A stretch of 64,000 bases of DNA from Spirometra erinaceieuropaei (Eukaryota > Platyhelminthes > Cestoda > Diphyllobothriidea > Diphyllobothriidae), in contig CACRXP010000165.1 of the NCBI GenBank assembly GCA_902702965.1, positions 830,085 to 894,084 on the forward strand, given 5' to 3'. Of this stretch, positions 33,621-44,859 are shown piece by piece. The notes under the pieces are model-generated. The model saw only the letters and a program-made list of their open reading frames with translations. It was not told the origin of the DNA and made no database searches. A program made the translations under genes and the position numbers. Positions within the stretch are counted from its first letter, which is position 1. Every line of letters begins with the position of its first letter.

Positions 33621-33880
33621 TTTTTCTTGTCTTTATGAGTTCACCAACCCTGCCCGATAGATACTAGTCCACTCGTAGTTCGTGCCACTAGATGAAGAAA
33701 ATTGTTTGTCCTACGAAACCGAACAGGTTTGTTCCCACTTACTTATGGTCGCAACAGTTAGATGCGCTTAAACCGCACATAAACTCATAAAGCACGTTGT
33801 GGTGACTTTTTGGGCGTTTGACTAAAGTGCGCCTCTAAAAGGGGTCGCGCGGTTAATGCGCTGGACGAACACGGAGGCTA
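33621..33880. other. no recognised gene
   Basis: Short, no repeat or coding signal recognised. Confidence 0.4.
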
Positions 33881-34300
33881 GATCAGAGTCTGACAGGCGT
33901 CATCGGGAACGCGCACCCATAACAAATGCCAATATTCGGAGTGCGATAGCAGGCTCATTTGTCGGCTGACATCACGCCAACTGGGATCCGCGCAGCCCTC
34001 CAATGTTGTCGTGGTATAAAAAACCGTAGTTAAGTGTGTATTCTGAATCATGAGGTGTGGCGGAACGCCTAGGTGCGGGTTTACGCCGTGCCAGCCACCT
34101 GAAGTTTCGCCCACCTCCGGTCTTCCTAACTCCGGTTTGACACCTGGTAGGTGCGGGAGGGGGAGAAAGTGCGGTAGATGCGAGTCCCTTATCGCTATAA
34201 ACTAATCCACAAGCAAGTTACCGTTCCTGCTCTCACCCGACTGTGGAGCAAACGGTGAGCATCGTCGAGGCCGACGGTCGAACTGTCGTTCGCTAAAGTT
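33880..34300 (-). repeat. family W copy, minus
   Basis: The longest W copy. The minus strand runs from the CCGACGG-rich end through GCGGTAGATG, CGCACCTAGGCGTTCCGCC, and TTGTTATGGGTGCGCG (compare 7795-8070 and 22400-22660). It bridges the outer part (as at 22400) and the inner part (as at 29300), showing they belong to one element of roughly 420 bp. Confidence 0.7.
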
Positions 34301-34773
34301 ACCTCCTTCCAGTGTCTTTAGCAGTCTTCTCAACAACAACAACAAGATCTCACTAATTTGTTCAGAGGAGTGTTGGAGTGGCACTATTCCGAGGGTGAAC
34401 ACTTGAGCCAAGTGGTGTTTGCTCTGGCGCAAAACTATTCACACGCAGACGCACGCAAGGATGACATCAATTGGCACTTTGGTCTGACAAGTGAGCGAAC
34501 TGCACTCCGCTCCCCCATTTTCAAGAGGTCCGTAAAGATGTTGGCTCGGCTGATGAGACGACACTCTGATAGCTGAACCATACGTCTGAGGAATTCGACG
34601 AATTCGGCTTTTTTATCTATTCTGGTGGACTTACTTTCTGACGATATATGTGACTGCATTGAGACAAGATTCGATACACTTCCTTGTATTTATTGAGCTC
34701 TACGTCAATCCATGATCCCTTTCGTGTCTCTTCCACAAAACTGTCTAGCCGACGTATATTATTAGTGATTTAA

Positions 34774-35046
34774 GAGTCAATTGACGAACATATGTTTTCG
34801 GTAACTCATCATCAATGCCTCAATGGTATTGGTGTGCCGTCCGGTGGTAGGGTCCTTGAAGTTCTTTACGTGGTTAACAGAGAAATGTAGATAACCGTCT
34901 GATGGAAGACGATTATACGCCTTCCACTCGTCCGTTACCACTATACTGCCTTTAGCGACCCACTTTCTAATAACGAAACGGAGAGCGGGCCAACTTCGAT
35001 CATTCACCTGCTTACATAAGGCTTTCCGTCGGCTAATATCGTACAT
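34774..35046 (-). pseudogene. Merlin-type (ISXO2-like) transposase fragment
   Basis: Minus frame of 89 codons. Core WVAKGSIVVTDEWKAYNRL, then HFSVNHVKNFKDP and TGRHTNTIEA, match the C-terminal half of IS1595/ISXO2-like transposases (DDE superfamily): Asp in the VTDEW block and Glu in HTNTIE are the expected catalytic residues. The N-terminal third with the first catalytic Asp is absent, and the end after HTNTIEA is aberrant. A dead remnant. Merlin elements are well known in flatworms. Confidence 0.85.
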
Positions 35047-35059
35047 CCCGACCAGCCAC

Positions 35060-35130
35060 CACCCATAAAATCCCTATTACCACCTGTCCCGTAAGACAGG
35101 CTGCTTTGGTTAGACGGATTCTTTTGGGTG
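35060..35130 (+). repeat. fragment of telomere-tract MITE family
   Basis: AAATCCCTATTACCACCTGTCCCGTAAGACAGG matches 1375-1425 and the 46830-46870 interior. Confidence 0.55.
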
Positions 35131-35241
35131 CCATCTCCCGATTGTTATCGTTTTCGGTAACTCATCATCAGGCTGATACATTTACATGGGTAATGATCAT
35201 TCCAGTTGTAGACAGGATATAAATGCGTCTCAGGGGCAGGG

Positions 35242-35790
35242 TTAATCGGGCTCCATGTTCACTCGCCGCCCACATGACGGAGTCAGCATGTTGAGGACGG
35301 TGGAGTTGGGGTGGGAGGAGGGGGGAGGGGAAGGAGAGGGGTTCCGGTTAGATTGCAAGCGCTGTGAGTGCGTGTGACTGCTCTCAGGGCGTCGGGACGG
35401 CGTGTGATCACCGCCTGGAGTCGGCCAGGGCAGACAGACTGCTTGTGCCAGCGTCTTCTGACAACAGAGTGCTGGGTTCGCTAGCCGAATGGCCACTGCT
35501 TCGGCCGTGGCTAGCACCCGTTTGCGCAGGCCTTTAGAGTAGTGTGCCGGTGCCCGGTAGATAACGTTAAAGGCTTCTTTAGCGTCGGCTTGGTGGTTCG
35601 TGTCGATTAGATGTGCGAGAATCGAACTCAAAATCGATCGATTTTCACCTCTACCTAGCCAGGCAGGCATATGTTCGCGCATTCACTTCTTCAGACGCCT
35701 GATTGTACGGCCAATATATCCCGCTCCACAGGAGCAGGTGAATGAATAAATACACATGGATGTGACCTGTGACGTCGTTCTGTCGGTTTA
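35242..35790 (-). pseudogene. GIY-YIG endonuclease fragment, PLE-like
   Basis: Minus strand: a frame with IYSFTCSCGAGYIGRTIRRL, a GIY-YIG core, reaches a TGA at about 35683. After it, MREHMPAWLGRG, SSILAHLIDT, NVIYRA and LATAEAVAIRLANPALC continue in frame, as in the C-terminal parts of flatworm PLEs. Part of it reads 146 codons to 35242. No reverse-transcriptase domain is seen. Different in sequence from the PLE at 30251, so a second lineage. Confidence 0.75.
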
Positions 35791-35869
35791 ATTTAACCAC
35801 CATCCTTCACTCTGTACGACTCACGAGAAGTTTTGGATGCGATTGCTGGGCTGAAGCCTTTTATGAAGG

Positions 35870-36045
35870 AAAGCGTACCAACAAAGACTAGACAGACTGG
35901 GATGACCATTTCTGGCCGTCGTCGGCCAAACAGACTCATTGCAGGTTTGAATGGACCTGAAATTCGGGCTGTGGGTTTATTATTCCAGCACTCTAACATC
36001 GAGACACTGGTCCGTTGTCCAGTCTGTTGTGTTTTTATACATGTT
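35870..36045 (-). mobile_element. SINE family S1, decayed minus copy
   Basis: ACAAAGACTAGACAGACTGGGATGACCATTTCTGG, then GTCGTCGGCCA, follow the S1 body in reverse. The head near 35970-36010 is only vaguely preserved. Confidence 0.6.
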
Positions 36046-36149
36046 GCTCCCCAAACGGCCGCGTCTCTGACTCGTATGATCAGAGTGGAGGTCGCACACT
36101 GGCCGACTGCGCTTAGTCCGCGTGTGTTCCTAGCTATTATTGGCTATCT

Positions 36150-36985
36150 CAAATGTTATTCGAAATTCTGAAATGCGCTTTTGACTCGAAAGGATTATTT
36201 GACTTAGGCTGTAATGTTAGTGATCGTGCAGCACAATCTAAAGATATTTCAGTCACGTCAAGATGCCGTCTTTTGAACAAGCTTTTTTTCCGCCCGCCTG
36301 CATAAAATACATTCTGCAAAAACGACTAATCAAATAGTGCGGATTTTTCCCATCGGTTTTAGATACTCTTATAAATTTGAATATATTTCTTAGGAAACGT
36401 GCACAGAAATATTCGTTCGTTTACTCAACTGATAGTACATTACGCATTCTTTAAATTTTATACTAGAAGAGAGAGTATCTTTTGGTCCTGTAAAGTTTCT
36501 GATTATGAGATGATTAAAATTGTGAAATGACTGTTCATAAAGCATCGCGTCTCTACATTTACTAATATCGTTTTTTATAGTTTATCATATGGTTTAAGCC
36601 CACTAGAAGACTTTATGAGTCCCATATGTTATTCTCTAAAAATCGCATAGAAATTTGTGACTTCCCGTAAAAGGAAACTATACGGCTTTTAGTCTAGTGA
36701 CCCTAAATGCAATTAAAACGGCAGGCCATGCTCAAAGTTTTCGTGAATTAAAAAGTCATTTAAAACGAAAAATGCACTTTCTCTAGGTATAAAATGTAAA
36801 AAGACGTAATTTTCTACCAAACGAGTAAAATACAAAACTTTTTACACATCTGCCGATGGGATATATTTAAATCTATAAGAACATCAAAAATCTTTGAGAA
36901 AATTCATGCTACTTAAGTAGTCGTGTTTTGCCGAGTGTAGTATGTGCAGATGCCTGGAAAGAAGCTCGTTCAAAAGCTTGTAAAT
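36150..36985 (+). mobile_element. long-TIR MITE, both ends eroded
   Basis: The left arm starts at GAAATTCTGAAATGCGC and the spacer GTTTCTGATTATGAGATG is in plus sense. The right arm stops at GCTCGTTCAAAAGCTT, about 100 bp short of the terminus. Confidence 0.75.
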
Positions 36986-36993
36986 GAAGTTGA

Positions 36994-37080
36994 CTTCTGA
37001 GTACCACATCTCATGCGTGACCCGTTCCGTCTTTTAGCTGAACCGGCCCACCCCCCTTCGGGTGTTTATTCCGTGAAGTG
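36994..37080 (+). repeat. short repeat paired with 37988-38075
   Basis: GCGTGACCCGTTCCGTC, CTGAACCGGCCCACCC and GTGTTTATTCC recur at 37988-38075 with substitutions. Confidence 0.6.
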
Positions 37081-37510
37081 CACAATAATTTTCATTTTTG
37101 GTCATTTGGTATCTAATTATGCTTTCTTTAAATTTTATACTTGAAGGATGAACATCTTTCGGTCTTAAAAACTTTCTAATTATGAGGTATTTCGACATCG
37201 TGAAATGCCCACTCATAAAATATCGTGTGTCTGCATTTACCGATGTGGCTTGTAAAGTTTTCAGTACGGCTCAAATCCAGTGGTGAATTTTATGAGGCCC
37301 ATATGTTATCTTCTTAAAGGCGTATAGAAGTAAGTGATTTTCCATAAACGGAAGAAATACAGCTTGTAGTTTGGAGACCTTAAATACAAGTGAAATGGTG
37401 AGCCGAATTCAAAATTATCAGTGAATCGAAAAGTCCTTAAAAACCGAAAGTTGCTCCCTATTCAGGCCTACAACCTGGAGAAGATGTAATTTGCTACCAT
37501 TTGAGTGGGA
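37075..37510 (+). mobile_element. long-TIR MITE, central fragment
   Basis: Starts within the left arm (TTTTTGGTCATTTGGTATC), contains the whole spacer (CTTTCTAATTATGAGGT, AAATGGTGAGCCGAATTC) and the start of the right arm up to GAAGATGTAATTTGCTACC. No termini. Confidence 0.7.
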
Positions 37511-37987
37511 AAAACGAAAACGTTTGGCGTAGCGTATGGCCTAATTTATTGTTGATAGTCACTGATATCTTGAGGAAGAGAAACAGCTCACAGAAGCAGG
37601 TTTTTGTACTGCTGACATCTCGAAGAGTGCGGTCTAATCACCATCCCCAAAGAATGAAATGCGCAATGTCGAGTAGTTCAAGATAACTGTCGAGCTGATC
37701 AGTTTTTTCTCAGTTCGCTCCATTGATCTTTTAGTGGATGCTTCTGGTGGGTTTGAAAGCTACCTGTGTTGAGTCATAACCCCGGAGGAGGGAGACTGCG
37801 TCTCAGTGGGAGTCGTTCGGTCTGGTGGCTCTTTTTCCTACACGTCGGGTGAAGTGGCAGTCGGACAGTTTGCCGTCGGTTTTCTCGAGTTCGGTATGAC
37901 GGCCTTGCCCTGGTCATTGTACACGTAATTGTTCGGAACTTAATCTGCTCCAGGAATGTCAGCATGCCTGTTGATAGGGTTGGCATC

Positions 37988-38075
37988 TGTGTACCCCACC
38001 TTAAGCGTGACGCGTTACGTCCTTGAACTGAACCCGCCCACCCTCTTTTGCGTGTTTATTCCAAGGAGCGTTTGG
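37988..38075 (+). repeat. short repeat paired with 36994-37080
   Basis: GCGTGACGCGTTACGTC, CTGAACCCGCCCACCC and GTGTTTATTCC in order, about 1 kb from its partner and in the same orientation. Confidence 0.6.
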
Positions 38076-38261
38076 TCGGAGGAGGCAGCATCTTTTAAAA
38101 TTGCACATTTTTCAAACCGACACGTTATGCCGGCCGGTGGAAACTCATTGTAACACTCCAACTGCTAGAAGAAAAGATATGGATCTTCTTTAAGAACTCT
38201 TCATAGCCAACGGCTATCCCTAAGCAGGGAAAGTCAGCCGTTGTCGACCGACTTCTGTGCA

Positions 38262-39062
38262 GCTGCGAGATGTTCAGTTATGTTGGAGAAACCGGCCGAC
38301 GACTGCAAACCCCAATTCATGAGCAACAGCTGACCGTGTGAAGGTTGGACCCAACAATACATGCCGCGCATCCTCAAACTTCACGCCCTTGACATTGTGG
38401 GTCTACGCGGTGATCCCAAACTAAGGCAGGTGTAAGAGGCCCTGATGTCCACCGACTGCTTACTCAACTGCCACATCAATCTGCCTCTCCCTATCTGGCT
38501 TTACGACCCTTCTTAACATGAGACGATGACGGCGTGCAACGATCGTTGCCACCGAATTCCGCTGAGAGAGGGGACGACACAGGTCATGGTGAAACAGAGG
38601 TCAGATACAGCCCCTCAGTCGTCATTGGCCGCCTACGCATCAAGAAAAGTGGGTCACATAATGAGAGTTGTGCGCAAGACTTTCCAGCCTCTGAAGATTG
38701 GCATAAGAAATCACCACTTGGAACGTCAGGTCTCAAATAAACATCCCCCTGTGAGCGCCTCCTCTTCTTCTGAGACTCCAGACCTCTCCTGCCTCGGCCA
38801 TGACGAGGGCGTGTTGAGTAACCGTCACACCAAGAACCAACAACGGTGGTGAAATTGCGACGATTAGCTACTGGGGTGCGGAATAAAAATCCATAATCGC
38901 ATGAAGTAGAACTCATTGTGCTGGTCATGTGATCGCATGGCAACTGCGCTCCGTGTGCCTCCAGTACCCTTACCTGAGACCGTGCCTGATGATGGGTTAG
39001 AGTGTGAATCCGAAACGTCAGGCCAGTGAACTTCTTGTTCCAACAATCGCATCTTCTTCTAA
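38262..39062 (+). pseudogene. Penelope-like element fragment, decayed
   Basis: Plus strand: a degraded GIY-YIG core (SYVGETGRRLQT at about 38278-38313), then a region aligning with ESWFSGPQSINKHNDLPVP of the other copy (TDCLLNCHINLPLPI at about 38445-38490), broken by stops. A frame at 38526-38852 covers the low-complexity tail. The 3' tail ends with the ribozyme-like motif and TCGCATCTTCTT, as at 31410-31425. Older than the 30251 copy. Confidence 0.8.
38986..39019 (+). ncRNA. hammerhead-ribozyme-like motif (PLE type)
   Basis: CTGATGA at 38986, helix II GGGTT/AATCC (one G-U pair), GAAA at 39012-39015, CGTC to 39019. It has diverged from the other two copies by substitutions that keep helix II mostly paired, which supports conservation of the fold. 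Confidence 0.65.
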
Positions 39063-39273
39063 ACTACCTTTTCGAACTCGCCTATCCGCTACTATCGGCA
39101 AAGATAGGGCGTTTAAACGGTTCTGATGAATCTATGCTTTAATCCGAGTACTACTGGGGAGTGCAAGAATTCACGAAAGGGTTGATAGGCAGTGGCGAGC
39201 TCTGTTTATCTTCCCGCCGACTCTACGGCGCCAAACCCACCTACGAGTGGCGTTCACCGATCTGTCCTGAAAG

Positions 39274-39412
39274 CAGAAGGGAGTACGGCGCAGGCTTCTC
39301 CTGCCTTGGGGCTCCGATCTAGAGTCTATGCACGCGGTCGGATAGCAGCGAGTAAACAGATATTAACGTCGAATATCGGGAAAGACGAGGAAGCAGGCGA
39401 TGGTCGCCTAGG
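39274..39412 (+). repeat. direct repeat paired with 40250-40390
   Basis: CTTCTCCTGCCTTGGGGCTC, CGATCTAGAGTCTATGCA and GATGGTCGCCTAGG recur about 1 kb downstream in the same orientation. A G8 run follows at 39414. Confidence 0.75.
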
Positions 39413-40059
39413 AGGGGGGGGGTGGTGGACACGGGTGGCAAACGGTTCCGGGTCAAGTACTCTGCATGCCACTAATTAACAGCGGAGAAGAAACCACGGG
39501 GATTAACGACTTGCGCACGAGCCGACAAACAGCATTGCTGAAAAGTCCAACTTCCCTTGTCGTATTCATCTGATATTGCTCCATCAGAGTATCATTTTTT
39601 GGTCGGTGCTATATGACCTTGCTGATTAGAACTTCAGTCAATCATCGTTCACATGTTTTTCTGTGTACCTCGTTTCAATATAACTGTACTGGCCCGATGA
39701 GAACCTATCGAATGCACGCGTATGTTCGCCAAATGCTCTTCTGAACTGCTTATGGGAATTTTCGCACCTCCTATGAAAAAGTCAAAAACGGACTCGATCA
39801 ATAGATTGTTTCAAAATGTCAACAATTTTTCTACCGCGGGATGCATTTTTTACCCGAGAGATGGGAAAGGTTCTAGTGGCCGATGGACAGTAATTTGAGT
39901 AAAATATAAGGCATAGTTAACAGTCGTAGATGTGAGCGCATTAATCGCGTTACGGAACTCACTCGTCCCGTCGCGCATTACTGTCTCTCTCTCACACGAG
40001 CCCCGACAGCAGCCGCACAATGGCTCGTAATGCAGGCAAAACAGCACCGCCGACAAGTA

Positions 40060-40240
40060 CACGGGGGGATTGGAATGGCCATTTCTCGTTTATTAGTCGT
40101 CGTCAGCCAGCTACAGCCAACCCCGAAGTGTGGAACACCGGGAACTCGATCCGGCAACCTGTTGGTTAGAAGTTTAACACCTCTAACCACTGGGCCACTG
40201 GTTCGTTGTCTTGTCGGTTGCGATTGGCGTTTACCGACAT
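40060..40240 (-). mobile_element. SINE family S1 copy, minus
   Basis: Plus-strand landmarks GGAATGGCCATTTCTCG, GTCGTCGTCAGCCAG, CCCCGAAGTGTGGAAC and the head CCTCTAACCACTGGGCCAC are in the reverse order and sense of S1. The tRNA-like head lies at about 40145-40215. Confidence 0.8.
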
Positions 40241-40249
40241 GTCTTGGAA

Positions 40250-40390
40250 GCAGGACGGAGCACGGCGCAGTCTTCTCCTGCCTTGGGGCTCCGATCTAGA
40301 GTCTATGCATGAGGTTGCATAGTGACGAGTAAACAGAAATTGAAGCCGAATATCGGCAAATATGAGGGAGCAGATGATGGTCGCCTAGGT
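40250..40390 (+). repeat. direct repeat paired with 39274-39412
   Basis: Starts next to the head end of the SINE at 40060-40240. The pair differs by about one base in six. Confidence 0.75.
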
Positions 40391-40989
40391 CACACTTTCC
40401 GTCAGCGGGTAGCAGACCGTACCCCAACTCCAATTCTATGATTAGGAGGGTGTGATCCCTGTAATAATAACAGGTTATTAGGTACATTGCTTAACGACCA
40501 GACAGCCCTGGCTGAACTCTCAGGTCATCCAGTCCTGTCGTCGTGACCTTGCTAACTGAAAAGGACAAATACGTCAGATAGGTTCTCCAGGGGTACTAGG
40601 ACCTTCTAAGGCGCTGTCTATTACCCTTAAATATGCTGAAGTATGTGCTGAACTACGTTCATTCCCAAACGGTGCCTGAAACAAACTGCTTTCTCAATCT
40701 CATTCTCGGCCCTCGCTTGTTTTGCTACTCTGGTCATACTTCGAACCTCCAAAAGCGCATCAGTGCTTTTCACTCCTAGCCTGAACATACTTCGGCGTTA
40801 AGTGTCAGTGCGAGACAAACCTACTAACCTTCTCAGGACTGTTTTCTGCGAAACTGAAGCCTGAATTCATCCCCACCTCTTACCCCTTGCCCATCATGCA
40901 GTTATTTGACCTGTCTAGTTCATACGTACACTTCGATCACCAAATAAAGTTAGGATTTTCGTTCATTTATACTGCATATGAAGTGCACA

Positions 40990-41444
40990 ACACTGCAGGA
41001 TATTACGGGTCCTAGATAATAATTTCTTAGTGGTAAAGAGCGGCGTATACAGTTTGTACATTATAAGCCTTAAATGAAAATACAACGGCAGATCTGACCC
41101 AAGAGGTAAACAGTTTTTATAGCCAAAATATGTCATTCCTTCGGGTGTAAAATTAAAAGAAGACGTGATTTTCCACCAAGTGAGTTGAACAAAGTAATTT
41201 TATAGCTGCTTTCCGTAAAATATATTTGAAGTTATAGGGATGTCGGCAGTCAATGGAAAGAATTAATACAACATAAGTAGCTACTTTGTAATAGGTGTGA
41301 TTTTTCGGGGTAGTTGAGAAGAAACGCATGCATAAGCCAGCATCCTGGAGTGAATTCTGTTCGATAACCAATACTACAACCCGATCCAAGTAATCCTTTT
41401 TAATCGAAGACGTATTCCAGAATTTCAGTCAACATTTCATGAGA
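40990..41444 (+). mobile_element. long-TIR MITE, right half
   Basis: Late spacer (AATACAACGGCAGATCTGACC) and right arm to CAGTCAACATTTCATGAGATTG. The left half is absent or unrecognisable. The termini resemble subfamily 2. Confidence 0.65.
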
Positions 41445-42697
41445 TTGAAGTTGGATTTCAACACTGATTTCCGATGTCTGCACATGTTTAAACACACTTC
41501 CGTAGCAAAAGCAAAGAGCATTTAGTCCAAACGTTCATCTTAAGGAAAGTAAGGTTTTCGAGACATTTTGGACTTTAATGAGAAAGTATTTCTGTTTTGG
41601 GCGGTTTATTAGCCTTTGTGCGCTTTGAAAAAAATCGCCCCTTTCAGTCTTCCTTAGGATGTCCATCCTGTACGCCAGGATGTCTCATGAAACAAATAAA
41701 TATTAGTTTGTATGGTTCTCCAGAAAGCTCTCTCGTAGTTAGGAATACTTTATTGCACATATTACGAGTACCAGTAAGGAATTCAGGCTAAGCTAACCAT
41801 AAGTACAACTCTTCGGGGTCTTAGGAAGTTCCAGAACTGCAAACGTTTGAAAACTGACACATGATTTTAATTCCAGCATCCGCGTTGAAGAAGGCCCATG
41901 CTGTAAGATAATCGTCATAGGAAAGGATTGTGTGTCCATTCTTTCTGCAAAATGGGATTAAATCAATACAGGTATCCCGGGTGGGCGAAAAAGTCCCCAT
42001 ACTATTGTGTGGAAATTCGGTTTGAGTGGGGTAGTTCCTACCAGCATGCATTAAAATCACACTTCGGCAGTCTTAAGTAAAGAAGCGGGCCAAGAGTGTC
42101 ATGTCTAATGAGGATGAAAGGTATTCAGTAGTGATGGCATCTGTATCATAGCCCGAAAGCATGTGTGGGCGATTTTGCACATTTGCGGAAAAACTACCCA
42201 TATGGTATTTGGACAGGGATCCAGGTGCCTTCAGCCAATGATAAACAGTCGTAGACTGTCCAAAAATAGACGGTAAATACCTAGGGGGAAGGGTGGTCTG
42301 ACTCTCACTGTTGCTGAACAATAAATATTTTTTCGTACACATTTAGAAAGTGTGACATGCTGTAACCGGAAGGGCGCATATGGGGAGATTTTTTTGGCTG
42401 ACAATCAATGACATGCAAATCATCTTGAATTATTGTGAAAGTAAGTTCTTAAATAATTCGTAAATTGGTAGGTCCTAACAAGCGCATACTGTTGAACCAT
42501 TACATTTTTTCAGAAATCAGTGCATAAGCCTGGAGCAATTTATTCAGTAAAAATCTTTCAATTTTGGCCTGAAGTTGACAAGAACATTTCGGCGAAAATC
42601 CAGTGGCTTTACCGAAATAAGCTCGTAATATCCGAATTTGCCATTAAGCGTCGAAAAAACTCGTATTCCTGTCAGTTACGATAGGGAATATGAACTA
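41445..42697. other. no recognised gene
   Basis: Two adjacent minus frames of 79 and 89 codons (41821-42060, 42073-42342) share the wording of a repeated theme: STRDT/ATVYHW, SMGTFS and MGSFS, plus a 5' MILMHAGRNYP. Their DNA is not obviously repeated. I see no domain. Confidence 0.35.
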
Positions 42698-43563
42698 CAG
42701 TAGATGCGTTACCTCATGAAATGTTAACCGATGTTATAAGTTATTTTCAAACAGAAGACGTTACTTAAGCGGGGTTGTGACATTAATTATCATACAAAAT
42801 AATAAAAATATATCTTAGCCACGCCAGGATGGCGGACTTTCTTTCTTTCTGGCCTTCTCCAAAAACCGCAATCTGTAAAAAACAAATGCTTTTGCAGTAT
42901 GCATTTTTATATTGATTTTCAATGACTTTATAAATTCTCAGATATTTTGGAAAAAAACATGAACAAAATAGTTCTTCCACATATTCATCTGGTAGTGAAC
43001 TGCTTCATCTTCATTTTTTTAATCGTAGAAAGAATATTTTTGTTTTCAGGAATGTTTCAAATTGTGCGCTTTTAAGACCGAGAAAGATCCACTCATAGGG
43101 CACCGCGCCTGTCTATTTATTGCTCTTTTTTATGGCATATACACATGCATGATTTTCCTCACAGGGAAAATATACAACTGTTAGTCTGGAAACCCCGAAT
43201 GCAAGTGTGACGACGAGTCGGGGTCGAGATTACTTGGGAATTTAGAAGGCATTTTGAAAACAAAAAACGCCCTTTCCTGAGGTGTAAAATTTGAGAACGT
43301 AATTTGCAACCATATGAGTAAATGAAAGATCACTTTTGTGTGTGTTTTTATAACATATAGTTAGAACTTATAAGAGTGCTCAAAATCGATGGGGAGAATT
43401 CATAATAATCAAACAATCGCTTTTTGACAAGCAACTGGAAAGGAGCTAATTCAAAAGCCGGTATTTCATCGTGACCGAAGCATGTTGATATTATTTTGCA
43501 CGACAATTAATTTCACAAATTTTGTAATTTCGGTCAATATTTCATGTGATGGTGCATCTACTG
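42698..43563 (+). mobile_element. long-TIR Tc1-type MITE, full length
   Basis: 866 bp flanked by TA. Left end CAGTAGATGCGTTACCTCAT, right end TTCATGTGATGGTGCATCTACTG. It has internal deletions in the left arm and spacer compared with the consensus. Confidence 0.85.
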
Positions 43564-43574
43564 TAAGTTGAAGG

Positions 43575-43730
43575 CGCATTTACCGATCTAGTTGCGCTTG
43601 GAGGCCTAAGCAGGAGTCCTGCAGATAGTCACCCAGCGACTGGTAATATAGGCAGAGAGAGACCGAGATGGCAATGTCTGGTCAGTCAGGAGGCTCGAAC
43701 CCGCGTTGTTTTGGCTAATAAGCATTAGAA
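43575..43730 (-). mobile_element. SINE family S1, very decayed
   Basis: GACCGAGATGGCAATGTCTGG and AGGAGGCTCGAACCCGCG resemble the S1 body and box B in reverse. Weak. Confidence 0.35.
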
Positions 43731-43770
43731 AGTCCAAAACCCTAACCTTTAATTTGCTTTAGATCAAGTA

Positions 43771-44859
43771 CAATAGGTGTGCTAACTCATGAGATGTTAG
43801 CCGAAATGCCGAAATGCGTTTTCGACTCCAAAGGATGACTTAAGTAGGGTTGTAATATTAATCACCGTGTAGCATAATCCTATGATAAATCGGTAATTTT
43901 TGGGTGCCTGCTTTTGAACGAACTTATTTCCAACCGCCTAAAAAAATCGCACTCTGTACAAATGATTGCTTAAATAGTATACATTTTCTGAAGACGAAGA
44001 AGAAAAAGAGGGTTCGAGCACCGGAACAGTTTGCATATTTTTCTGAGTTTTTGGACTCGTGCAGGAGTCCATCGTCATTATACATTTTCTCATTGATTTT
44101 TGTTGTCCTTGTAGATTCCAATATATTTCGTGGAAAACATGCATAAAAATACTCATTCTTTTACTCATTCAGTAGAAAATCATGTCTTCATCAAATTCTA
44201 TGATTGAAGGAAAAGCAAAATTTGATTTTAAAAACCTTTTCCAGTTCCCGAATAATTTTTAAGCCAACACCCCGTTACAGTGGCATAAAGGGTTCCCAAA
44301 CTAAAAGTTTTTATTCTTTTCCTATACGGAACATCATACACTTCTCCACAGTATAAATAGGACGCCATACAGGGGTTCATAAATTTGTCAGTGGACTTGA
44401 GCTATATTGTAAACTGTACAAGCGGCATTAGTTAATACAAAGACAGAGTTTTATAAACGGACATTTCATGGCCTTAGAAATCTCATGCTTAAAAACGTTT
44501 TAAAACCGAATTATACTCTTTCTTAAAGTATGCAATTTAAAGAAAACGTAATTTTCTGCAAATGAGTAAGAGAATAAGTATTTTTATGCATGTTTGCCAT
44601 GAAATATATTTGAATTTAGAAGCACATCGGAAATTAACAGAAAATTTTCATGTTACCTAATTAGTCTTCCTTGCAGAGTGTAATTTTTGCAGGCGGCCGA
44701 GAAGAAGTTCGTTCAAAAGCCGGCATCGTGGTGTAACTGATTTATTATGGGATTATGCTGCAGGGTGGTTAATACTACAATACTACTTAAGTCACCTTTT
44801 CGAGTCGAAAACGCATTTCAGAAGTTCGGTTAACATTTCATGAGTTAGTGCCTCTACTG
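43771..44859 (-). mobile_element. long-TIR MITE with 101-bp internal duplication site
   Basis: Ends CAATAGGTGTGCTAACTCAT and ATGAGTTAGTGCCTCTACTG. 1089 bp, longer than its relatives because of an insertion: TATACATTTTCT is present at 43978-43989 and again at 44079-44090, with 89 bp of foreign sequence between. The spacer is in minus sense (CCTTTTCCAGTTCCCG). Confidence 0.85.

Noticed and set aside
35140..35175. CCTGATGATGAGTTACCGAAAACG on the minus strand as a hammerhead
   Set aside because: The segment between CTGATGA and GAAA cannot form helix II, and the same words occur at the Merlin fragment's end (34785-34810), so it is shared sequence, not a ribozyme.
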